Assembly (NCBI GenBank): GCA_030655535.1
Contig: JAURVK010000050.1
Span: 1-35,738, forward strand
Direction: 5' to 3'
Source: Methylobacter sp.
Lineage (GTDB): Bacteria > Pseudomonadota > Gammaproteobacteria > Methylococcales > Methylomonadaceae
DNA: 35,738 bases
Of the stretch, positions 1 to 6,739 are shown piece by piece. A program made the position numbers and the translations under genes. Each line of letters starts with the position of its first letter. Positions within the stretch are counted from its first letter, which is position 1. Below the pieces are notes generated by a model. It made no database searches. It saw only the letters and a program-made list of their open reading frames with translations, and was not told the DNA's origin.

Positions 1-80
1 AGCATTATAATTATGTGTAGTTGCGGTCGGCCCTAAGCGACATCGCTCATGGGCCGATCGACAAGGTAAATATTCAAATA

Positions 81-136
81 CACATAGTTCGGTTCTACAC
101 ATAGGGGTCGCTATGTGTAGATTAACATAGCGACCC
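81..136. repeat. Overlapping inverted repeats, two competing hairpins
   Basis: Positions 105-116 and 125-136 form a perfect 12 bp stem with an 8 nt loop. Positions 95-104 and 111-120 form a perfect 10 bp stem (CTACACATAG/CTATGTGTAG) that shares bases with the first, so only one of the two can fold at a time. Related TATGTGTAG/CACATAG words lie at 12-20 and 81-87. No gene is visible in 1-152. The arrangement resembles the end of a mobile or REP-like element just beyond a damaged gene, but the family is not recognised. Confidence 0.7.
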
Positions 137-152
137 AAAGCAGCCTTACATT

Positions 153-682
153 TCAAAAGCAACCCTGCTTCAGCATCGTCTCAAACTGTGCAATTGGTAT
201 CGGCTTGCTGAACAGGCAGCCTTGATAGTTAGCGCAGTCATGGTGTCTTCGATGTTCTTTACCAATAAACCTTCAGTCAGCTCCAACTTGAGCAACATCG
301 GATCGATGGCATGATACTGAATGGTCGCCAGCACTTGCGCCATGAAATTGGCTTGGAAAAACTGTTTGGCACTGACATTGACCGACAGCACGAGGCCGCA
401 GGTCAGCGGTGATTGTTGCCAGGCCTTGAGCTGGGCGCACGCTGCCTCCAGCACCCATTGTCCAATGGGCAGAATCAAACCGGTTTCTTCCGCCAGTGGA
501 ATGAATTCCGACGGAGACATCAGACCAGGCTCAGGATGTAGCCAGCGGATCAAGGCCTCCGCACCCGATGCGCGATGAGCACTATCGACCTGAAGTTGGT
601 AATACAGCTCAAATTGCCGGCTCGCAAGAGCTTTACGACGCTCATCTTCCAGTGAAAATCGGGCCGTGATGGCCTCCTGCAT
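153..682 (-). pseudogene. EAL (c-di-GMP phosphodiesterase) domain remnant, cut off from the GGDEF gene and internally deleted
   Basis: This is the former C-terminal half of the PAS-GGDEF gene that ends at 683. It reads on directly from that gene's TAG stop in the same frame, beginning with MQEAITARFSLEDE, the usual GGDEF-to-EAL linker. The start of an EAL domain is present: FELYYQLQVD, AEALIRW with the signature EAL, and LKLELTEGLLVKNIED. At about 235 the frame jumps. The normal frame ends 18 codons after this, but another frame gives NYQGCLFSKPIPIAQFETMLKQGCF and a stop at 153, which is the expected extreme C-terminus of an EAL protein. The central part, including the metal-binding DDFGTGYS region, is missing, so an internal deletion with frameshift has occurred. 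Phosphodiesterase activity is not expected. Independent translation from the ATG at 682 is possible but unlikely to give a folded protein. Confidence 0.85.
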
Positions 683-2155
683 CTACGGGACGAAGAAACG
701 AAGGGCATTGCGGCCTGACGTTTTGGCCTGATACATCGCCATATCAGCATTTTTCAGCAGTTCGCCTATAGTTCGTTCGTGACCGCTGAACAAAGTTGCG
801 CCAATACTGGGCGTACTGCTGTAATCGTGCGTAGCAAGCTTGTAGGGCTGATTGAGGATAGTGCGAATTTTGTTGCCAGCGATTTCAGCCTGTTTTGTCG
901 CTTTAAGGGGCTGTTCGCTCAAATCCAGCAACATCACCACGAATTCATCGCCACCCAGTCGAGCCACGGTATCGCCCTCACGGACACAAGAGCTCAGGCG
1001 TTCGGCTACCTGCTGCAGTAGCAAGTCCCCCATGTCATGACCCAGGGTATCGTTAAGGATTTTGAAATTATCCAGATCGATAAACAGCAGCGCCCCTTTT
1101 CGGCCACTGCGCTGGCTAGCGGCGAGTGCCGGTTTTAATCGATCCTGAAGCAGCCGCCGATTTGGCAGCCGGGTGAGCGGATCATAGAACGCCAGGCGTT
1201 CGATTTCCTCGGCAGCCGCCTTTCTAAGGGTGATATCCGTATGGGTACCCACGTAATGGGTCACGATTCCATTGGAGCCTTTCACCGCGGCAATGGTGAG
1301 ATAGTCAGGATAAATTTCGCCATTTTTGCGCCGATTCCAGATTTCACCTTCCCATGTGCCTGTATTGACGATGTTTTCCCATAGGGCGGCATAAAAGTCT
1401 TGATTCTGTCGGCCTGAATGGAATAGACGAGGATTCTTGCCAATCACTTCCTCCGCTGAGTAACCGGTCATGCCAATAAATGCTCTATTTACCCGAAGGA
1501 TGTTGTTGTTAGCATCGGTGACCATCATGCCTTGCTGGGATTCAAAGACCGTGGCGGCGATGCGGAGCTGATGATCGGCTTGTTTGCGTTCGCTAATGTC
1601 GCGGGTGATGGCGAGGTGCACTACATTACCATTGGCCTCTTTCATGGGTACGGCATGGGTATTCAACCAGCGGCGCCCGCCCTTGAGACCTATTACCTCA
1701 TATTCCATTTGTATGGCGTCGCCGACAAGCACGCGTTTGTGTAATTCGGTGAAGGCATTACGATATTCGGGCGCGATTACCTCTAGTATTGAACAGCCAA
1801 CAACCTGCTCTTGGCTGTCTGCCTCAAGCATCTTCAGTCCGGCAGGGTTCGTCTGCACCAAACGCCCTTCGGCATCAACGATCTCGATACATTCAGGTTC
1901 GTTCTCGATGATGGCGCGCAGGCGGGATTCGCTATCGGCAAGCCGGATCTCAACCTGCTTACGCTCGGTAATATCTTCTTTAAGCGCTTCGCTCTGCTGT
2001 ATCAGCATCAACTGGGTTGCCTTGAGTTCCTGCGCCATCCGGTCAAACATCTGTCGCAGCCTTTCCGCCTGATGCAACCCCTCCTCCAGCAGCTTGTTCT
2101 TCCGTTCAAGAGCCTTAATCTTTCGCTGCAATTCAAGCTGACTGTCAGCCACCAT
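683..2155 (-). CDS. PAS-PAS-GGDEF diguanylate cyclase (truncated GGDEF-EAL protein)
   Basis: Predicted diguanylate cyclase, making c-di-GMP from two GTP in the cytoplasm. The chosen start at 2155 (MVADSQLELQRKIKALERK) overlaps the upstream ODP gene by 11 bp, suggesting translational coupling; a longer frame to 2257 would lie wholly inside that gene. From this start the protein is 490 aa. An N-terminal coiled coil of about 75 residues is followed by two PAS domains, each ending in a typical PAC segment (ITRDISERK, VGTHTDITLRK). A GGDEF domain follows, with an intact GGDEF at about residues 401-405. An RxxD inhibitory I-site (REGD) sits five residues before it, so product inhibition is probable. 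The protein ends in RFFVP and TAG exactly where relatives run on into an EAL domain, and the EAL sequence follows in frame. One reading is a bifunctional enzyme turned into a cyclase only. No haem- or flavin-binding residues were identified in the PAS domains. Confidence 0.85.
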   Translation of the reverse strand: MVADSQLELQRKIKALERKNKLLEEGLHQAERLRQMFDRMAQELKATQLMLIQQSEALKEDITERKQVEIRLADSESRLRAIIENEPECIEIVDAEGRLVQTNPAGLKMLEADSQEQVVGCSILEVIAPEYRNAFTELHKRVLVGDAIQMEYEVIGLKGGRRWLNTHAVPMKEANGNVVHLAITRDISERKQADHQLRIAATVFESQQGMMVTDANNNILRVNRAFIGMTGYSAEEVIGKNPRLFHSGRQNQDFYAALWENIVNTGTWEGEIWNRRKNGEIYPDYLTIAAVKGSNGIVTHYVGTHTDITLRKAAAEEIERLAFYDPLTRLPNRRLLQDRLKPALAASQRSGRKGALLFIDLDNFKILNDTLGHDMGDLLLQQVAERLSSCVREGDTVARLGGDEFVVMLLDLSEQPLKATKQAEIAGNKIRTILNQPYKLATHDYSSTPSIGATLFSGHERTIGELLKNADMAMYQAKTSGRNALRFFVP

Positions 2156-2945
2156 ACTTATTTTCCATGTCCGCATAAATGATGTCGGTGCCGCAGCGTA
2201 AGTTGCGCAGATAATCGAGAGCGGCCGCCACATGCTGCGGTCCAATAATCGAGCCATGCTGCGTCAAGATGGCCTCAATGGCGAAATTTTCGATGCGTCT
2301 GACGAACCCCCTGGCGGCAAGATTGGAAGCCATGTAGTCCAAGTGGAACAGATTCATTTTCTGGATGTGCTCTTCGAATGAATTCACCGTCAGGGTCCAG
2401 TCCAGATCCAGCGCAGCCCAGATGTCTCCTGAAAACAGGTAGCGCGCCTGGGTGTCGTAGGTCACGAAGGCGCCGGGAAAATGAAGGAACGGGGCTTCGA
2501 CGAATTTCAGGCAGGCTCCGGAAGGAAGGGCATAGACTGGGTTTTCAGTCACATCGTAATACGGGTAATCAGAGCGCCCGTAATGCGGCAGCAACACCTG
2601 GGTGCGCGGAGTGGTGAACACCCGCATGGACGGATTGACATCGAGCCAGTCCGTCATGGAGGCGGCCACATCGGGATCCTGATGGCAGAGCACCATGCCG
2701 CTGACTTTTTCAGGCGGCATGATTTGCGCGACCCGCTGCCTCACCTGGGAAAAATACTGCTTGCTGCCGGGATCAACCAGAATTGCCTCATGCTGATCCA
2801 CGATCAGATAAGTATTGCAGCGGAAGGCGGTTTCGTCAGTAATCCCCAGCCAGAATATGCTGTGGCCATTCGCGGCGTAGAGGATGGTCGGAAAATCCAT
2901 GTCCATATTGACGCTGGAAAGATCATTGGCTGTAATTATGTTCAT
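2145..2945 (-). CDS. ODP-family metallo-beta-lactamase-fold di-iron protein
   Basis: A 266 aa stand-alone beta-lactamase-fold domain like that of flavodiiron proteins but without the flavodoxin part. The start at 2945 is preceded by a good AGGAG. Metal ligands are visible: H88-Q-D90-P-D92, H155 in FLHFPGAF, D174 in LFSGDIW and H230 in TQHGSIIGP. The aspartate in the HxDxD motif and the FPGAF loop fit the ODP/flavodiiron subgroup rather than hydrolases. Members of this family bind iron and oxygen and have been proposed as oxygen or redox sensors feeding signalling systems. Its downstream partner here, overlapping by 11 bp, is a PAS-GGDEF cyclase, so control of c-di-GMP by oxygen is a reasonable inference. 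A histidine-kinase tail lies 25 bp upstream on the same strand, suggesting a once larger signalling operon. Confidence 0.85.
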   Translation of the reverse strand: MNIITANDLSSVNMDMDFPTILYAANGHSIFWLGITDETAFRCNTYLIVDQHEAILVDPGSKQYFSQVRQRVAQIMPPEKVSGMVLCHQDPDVAASMTDWLDVNPSMRVFTTPRTQVLLPHYGRSDYPYYDVTENPVYALPSGACLKFVEAPFLHFPGAFVTYDTQARYLFSGDIWAALDLDWTLTVNSFEEHIQKMNLFHLDYMASNLAARGFVRRIENFAIEAILTQHGSIIGPQHVAAALDYLRNLRCGTDIIYADMENKYGG

Positions 2946-2970
2946 ATCAACTTCTCCTAATGGATGCCGA

Positions 2971-3057
2971 TTATGTCGGCAAAATAACGGTAAAAGATGT
3001 CCCTTTGCCTAGTTCGCTTTTCGATTCATTGCGGACGTCTAACGTTGTGAAAAGTAT
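2971..3057 (-). pseudogene. Histidine kinase C-terminal remnant (HATPase G2 box)
   Basis: Reading the minus strand from about 3050 down to the TAA at 2971-2973 gives NESKSELGKGTSFTVILPT and stop. SELGKGTxFTVxLP is the standard final motif of the HATPase_c domain of sensor histidine kinases. Only about 20-28 codons are recognisable; an in-frame TAA at 3058-3060 closes the frame upstream. The rest of the kinase is absent. Its place just before the ODP gene suggests kinase, ODP and GGDEF-EAL once formed one operon. Confidence 0.65.
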
Positions 3058-3064
3058 TTAATAC

Positions 3065-3086
3065 AAGCGTGTGCAACGCTTTTTTT
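3065..3086 (+). terminator. Short hairpin with T-tract
   Basis: AAGCGT (3065-3070) pairs with ACGCTT (3076-3081) around a 5 nt loop, and a run of T follows on the plus strand. It has the form of a small intrinsic terminator, but no plus-strand gene is visible upstream, so its role is doubtful. Confidence 0.3.
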
Positions 3087-3137
3087 ACCCCGTCGTTTAG
3101 CACCATAGCTTTAATTATCATGTTCTTTTATTCCTTT

Positions 3138-3409
3138 GTAACTACTCAGTAGTTAGAAAAATGGAACGCAGATGACGCTGATAAATAGGATAAACGCGGA
3201 TAACTCGAAAAAAATCTTATTTGATCTTAATGGTCAGCGTCGCCTACAGGGACAGATATTTGCTCCTGCATGACTCTACTACACGCCATCCATGGCGTTA
3301 TGCAATATCTGCATTCGCCACATTCATGTGGATTATGTAGGTGCTTAGCGTGAGCAGGAGCGGAAGCTGCATCTGCGTTCTATTATTATATTGATGGCTG
3401 AGTAGTTAC
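3138..3409. repeat. MITE-like foldback element with nested inverted repeats
   Basis: The outer 12-mers GTAACTACTCAG (3138-3149) and CTGAGTAGTTAC (3398-3409) are perfect inverted repeats. Inside them GAACGCAGATG (3164-3174) is matched by CATCTGCGTTC (3370-3380), and GCTCCTGC is mirrored by GCAGGAGC nearer the centre. Positions 3139-3155 are also a local palindrome (8 bp arms around one base). The element carries no convincing coding sequence. It lies at the point where the DUF4145-like reading frame loses its C-terminus, so it probably inserted into that gene. No transposase or clear target duplication was seen. Confidence 0.65.
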
Positions 3410-3810
3410 ATTCCTTTTTAATTATTTCTTTGGGGCCATCTTTGACGTTGAGTTCAGCGCACAAGCCTTCAACAAGCGCCCTTAGTCCAGCGGCACTCAA
3501 TGTAACTGCGTCATTGTTAAAACAGCCGATTGTCTTTCTATAAATTCGTCTGAGATTAGAGGGGACATTCCAGAAGTCTTTATGGGAAGTGTAAATTTTG
3601 TGCGTTTTGGAAATAAGAGTACCGTGCTCCCGTCTTCCCACTAATTTGATGCCCAGTCAACTGAAAATGCACCGCCATATTCATCAGAGGCCGAATAATC
3701 CAGTGATTGGATAACTTGATGCGAGTATCTCTCCTGCATTCAATGCACAAAGCTTGAATGAAATTACCTTTCGTTTTGTTGCCTTCGTATTTTTCAGTAA
3801 ATTTTCCCAT
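3410..3810 (-). pseudogene. DUF4145-like protein, frameshifted and truncated
   Basis: Three pieces in different frames add up to one degraded gene. It opens at 3810 with MGKFTEKYEGNKTKGNFIQALCIECRRDTR, where CIECRRDT is a zinc-ribbon-like start. A change of frame then gives HQVIQSLDYSASDEYGGAF. The last piece is HKDFWNVPSNLRRIYRKTIGCFNNDAVTLSAAGLRALVEGLCAELNV, which resembles the helical core of DUF4145 proteins (R..lE.lc). An in-frame stop lies in the second piece. The C-terminal portion is lost where the foldback element begins. DUF4145 proteins are often found with restriction or defence genes; their function is poorly known. The family call rests on memory of the core motif. Confidence 0.6.
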
Positions 3811-4064
3811 GTAAGTCCCTTTAAACGGCGTATCTTACCAAAATAGATCGAGGTAACCTACGAATTCAGTTACTGTCAGCTAATGGCCGATACCGGACAA
3901 TAACCAACGTCTATTTCTTGTCGATAACGTAAGTTCGTCGATTTACCTTTAAAAAAATCAACAGCTTTTAGATGGGCCTGGGTTTTTACAATCATTTCAA
4001 ATTTGAAAAATATAACCGCTTTTGCATTGCTCTACCTTTGGTATACGTGACGCAACTTTAGAGA
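3811..4064. other. Non-coding gap, nothing recognised
   Basis: About 250 bp of AT-rich sequence between the DUF4145-like remnant and the trkA terminator. No persuasive reading frame, RNA gene or strong hairpin was found. It may hold the promoter of the remnant gene. Confidence 0.4.
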
Positions 4065-4087
4065 AAATAATCGGTTCGTGCGAGCCG
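4065..4087 (-). terminator. Probable terminator of the trkH-trkA operon
   Basis: On the minus strand CGGCTCG (4087-4081) pairs with CGAACCG (4078-4072), followed by a T-rich run, about 14 bp past the trkA stop. The stem is 7 bp with one G-T pair and a 2 nt loop, so in practice the loop would be larger. Position and orientation fit an intrinsic terminator. Confidence 0.45.
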
Positions 4088-4100
4088 CCAAAGTATGTCT

Positions 4101-4757
4101 TTACATGGCTTTGCCATTGGACCATTTTTCATGTAATTGCTCATATTCGTCAATCGTTGTCACAACCACAACTTCATCGTCTTTTTTAAGTTTGGTATCC
4201 TCGTCGGTTGGCTGAAAAACGTTATCCCGATAAAGAAATATCACTCGGGAGTGTTTCGGTAAATCCAGGTCGCCGACCGATCCTTCGCAGGTTTCGTCGG
4301 CGATAAAACTGAACAACCGGACATTGCCCCGGATGATCGCAGACAGCTCCAGAATATTTCTTCCGGCAGCGATATTGGCTAAATAGCGGGCATTGTTAAG
4401 CGTAGGAATAATGGTATCGTTCAGTCCCAGTTCTATGCAAATGTGCTCGAACTCAAAATCTTCGATCCGGGTGATGACCCGTTTAATCCCCAACGAACGC
4501 GCCACCAGGCTGGCGATAATATTGGCTTCATCGCTCTTGGTCAGACAAAACAGGATGTCGATAGAGTTGGGGTCGGTCTCTTTCAGAATGGCCGGTTTAC
4601 TGCCATTGCCATGCATAAACACGCAATCGATTTTTTCTATCAGCTCATCGATTACCGCTTTGTCTTTTTCGATAATAATGACTTCATGGCCTGCTTGCAG
4701 CAGCAATTCTGCGGTCGCTATCGCCAGCGAAGATGCGCCAATAAATACAATTTTCAA
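4101..4757 (-). CDS. trkA: TrkA-family K+ transport regulatory subunit (RCK protein)
   Basis: Cytoplasmic nucleotide-binding subunit that gates the TrkH potassium channel. The chosen start is a TTG at 4757 (reads LKIVFIGASSLAIATAEL), two bases after the trkH stop. GGGGAG lies 7-12 bases upstream, inside the end of trkH. The open frame runs back to 4916 but overlaps trkH and is not protein-like there. The product is 218 aa, the size of a single-repeat KtrA-type subunit and about half of E. coli TrkA. A Rossmann TrkA-N domain has the dinucleotide loop GASSLA (a degenerate GxGxxG) and an acidic residue ending strand 2 (IIIEKD). A TrkA-C domain occupies the last ~80 residues (RGNVRLFSF...DDEVVVVTTIDE). 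It is cotranscribed with trkH and probably translationally coupled to it. Confidence 0.88.
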   Translation of the reverse strand: MKIVFIGASSLAIATAELLLQAGHEVIIIEKDKAVIDELIEKIDCVFMHGNGSKPAILKETDPNSIDILFCLTKSDEANIIASLVARSLGIKRVITRIEDFEFEHICIELGLNDTIIPTLNNARYLANIAAGRNILELSAIIRGNVRLFSFIADETCEGSVGDLDLPKHSRVIFLYRDNVFQPTDEDTKLKKDDEVVVVTTIDEYEQLHEKWSNGKAM

Positions 4758-4759
4758 GA

Positions 4760-6226
4760 TTAACTCCCCACCTTGATCCAGGTGCGCGGATAAAGAAATA
4801 CCAAAAAAGCCAAAAATTCGACCCGCCCCAGCAGCATGTCGACAATCAACACGACTTTCAGTCCCGGTTCCAGTTCGGTTCGGGTAATTCCGGCCGACAA
4901 GCCGGTTGTCGAACAAGCCGAAACAACTTCAAACAAGGCATTCAGCGGATCGTAACCGGCCATCAGGAAGGGCAGCCAGGAACATAGCACGGTGCCCATG
5001 AAGATTAAGATCAGCATTAAAGCCTTTTCTATTTCGTCGTATTCCAGTTTGTCGTTACTCAAATGCCGTTCCAGGACGGCATGAGCGGGCAGCGCGGTGC
5101 GCTGAATAAAAAACTGTAACAATCGCAGTACAATCAGTAAACGCAGGATTTTTATACCGCCCGCAGTCGAGCCTATAGACCCGCCGACCAGCATCGAAAA
5201 AATCAGGCTCAGTTTGGAGCCATTATCCAAAGCGACCGCATCGACATTGGTAAATCCTGTGGTGGTTTGAGCAGACAGTCCCATAATCACGGCGTGTTTA
5301 AGTCTCAATAAGACGTTTGCGTCGCTTTCTCCAGAACAAAAAAACAGCAAGCCGATCACTAATATCGATAGCACCAACAAGGCCCGTATCTCCAGATTGA
5401 ATGACAATTCCTGGATACCGTTTTGGACAAACCGGTAATAGAACGGCAAGGAAACGGCTCCCAGTACGCCGCACAACACGATCATGAACTGGATAGACCA
5501 TGGCTCGATAGCCGTAAGACTTGAATCGTAAATGGAGAATCCGCCTGTCGATACGCCGCTCAATGCGTGCGTCACAGCGCTTAATGGCGGGACGCCGGCC
5601 ATTGATAACAGGCTGATGGCAAACACGGTCAGTGCGCAATAGATAGCGAGCAATTTAACCGAATGCGCACGCGCATTGCCTAAAATATCCCGACTATCGC
5701 CGATGTCGCCCATTGCCAGACGCCGGGCGGCAAGACCTTTATCCAGAAATAACAAACCGACTGAAAAAACAATGATGCCCAAGCCGCCGTACCATTGCAT
5801 CCAGGAACGGGCGAATAGAAATCCGGCTGAATGCCGCTGTATTTGACTCATCGTGCTCAAACCGGTCGTCGTCACCGCCGAGACTGCTTCAAAAAAAGCG
5901 TCGATGTCGCTCAAGCCTTCACCGATAAAAGGAATACAGTCCGATGCAGCAGACAGGAAAAAAGACAGTGCGGAAATCACCATCACTTCATTATTCGTGA
6001 TGCCTTCAGGTGCCTGAATCCGGGATAACGGCAGACAGATGGCGCTGAGTACCGTCAAGGTAATTAACTGGTTAATCATAAACGCCCAGTCGCCGTTCAG
6101 CCAAGCGACTGAAATAGGGACTAATCTCAAGGCAATGACGACAAGGCCGATGCGAGCGAGATAACGGGTTAAGACCCGATAGCGCACCGGCTGGGCCAGT
6201 GCATGGGAAACATTGGAAAAACGCAT
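4760..6226 (-). CDS. trkH: TrkH-family potassium uptake channel
   Basis: Inner-membrane K+ translocating subunit, 488 aa, the normal TrkH size, with about ten hydrophobic helices. The four pore-loop repeats of the Trk/Ktr/HKT family are visible: VTTTGLST (about residue 140), SGVSTGGFS (about 225), AQTTTGFTN (about 320) and ACSTTGLSAG (about 440). Each carries the conserved pore glycine. The start MRFSNVSHALAQP at 6226 follows a weak GGGAG. The stop nearly touches the trkA start, giving a two-gene operon in which the membrane channel and its regulator are made together. No promoter was identified with certainty; the upstream gap is occupied by a repeat element. Confidence 0.93.
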   Translation of the reverse strand: MRFSNVSHALAQPVRYRVLTRYLARIGLVVIALRLVPISVAWLNGDWAFMINQLITLTVLSAICLPLSRIQAPEGITNNEVMVISALSFFLSAASDCIPFIGEGLSDIDAFFEAVSAVTTTGLSTMSQIQRHSAGFLFARSWMQWYGGLGIIVFSVGLLFLDKGLAARRLAMGDIGDSRDILGNARAHSVKLLAIYCALTVFAISLLSMAGVPPLSAVTHALSGVSTGGFSIYDSSLTAIEPWSIQFMIVLCGVLGAVSLPFYYRFVQNGIQELSFNLEIRALLVLSILVIGLLFFCSGESDANVLLRLKHAVIMGLSAQTTTGFTNVDAVALDNGSKLSLIFSMLVGGSIGSTAGGIKILRLLIVLRLLQFFIQRTALPAHAVLERHLSNDKLEYDEIEKALMLILIFMGTVLCSWLPFLMAGYDPLNALFEVVSACSTTGLSAGITRTELEPGLKVVLIVDMLLGRVEFLAFLVFLYPRTWIKVGS

Positions 6227-6304
6227 GTCAAGCTTGCTCCCGGATAAATGATGGTCTTAATTTAGCACTATTTGGGTATTCACCTATAAGAAATGAAATC
6301 AGTA

Positions 6305-6557
6305 ACTGATGTTACGCATTGTCCACGAAAAGCACGAAAGCCACGAAAAAATGTAAAGCACTCTATTTCTCGACTGACGGTGTAATGCCGAATTATTCAT
6401 TCATATCATATCAAGGTGACTGGAACCGGCATTCATGCCGGCATGTCGATACTAGCCAAGGTTCCTTGTAATCAGGATGCATTTTCGACATGCTTCTATG
6501 TCCCCCGTTTGTTTTTCGTGGACTACGATTTTTTATAGGTACGCGCGTAACATCAGT
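6305..6557. repeat. Second foldback (MITE-like) element with nested inverted repeats
   Basis: ACTGATGTTACGC (6305-6317) and GCGTAACATCAGT (6545-6557) are perfect 13 bp inverted repeats. GTCCACGAAAA (6321-6331) is matched by TTTTCGTGGAC (6513-6523), and GCATGTCGA (6441-6449) by TCGACATGC (6485-6493). A tight local hairpin CCGGCAT-TC-ATGCCGG lies at 6426-6441. The CACGAA words at 6325-6346 are the same type as the repeat at 28904. It is non-coding; a 66-codon minus-strand frame inside it looks like chance. It fills most of the 513 bp between trkH and the channel gene. Confidence 0.7.
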
Positions 6558-6739
6558 CAGTAAGGCAGATTCGCCGATAGGGGGGCTGTTAAAAGAGTTC
6601 ATTTTTAGCATAAATCCAAGAAATAACCACGAAGAACGGTGTCGCTAAATTAAGAGGCTGTTTTTGCTTGCTTGGGAACCGGCAAAAACAGTTTACAATG
6701 TCCGAGTATATTCATTACCTGTTGAACCCTGTATTACCT

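Noticed and set aside
4758-4916. 53-residue N-terminal extension of TrkA
   Set aside because: It lies inside trkH in another frame and lacks any homology; a TTG with a strong ribosome-binding site gives the proper Rossmann start.
6411-6611. 66-codon minus-strand frame upstream of the channel gene
   Set aside because: It lies within the foldback element, and its composition follows the inverted repeats rather than a protein pattern.
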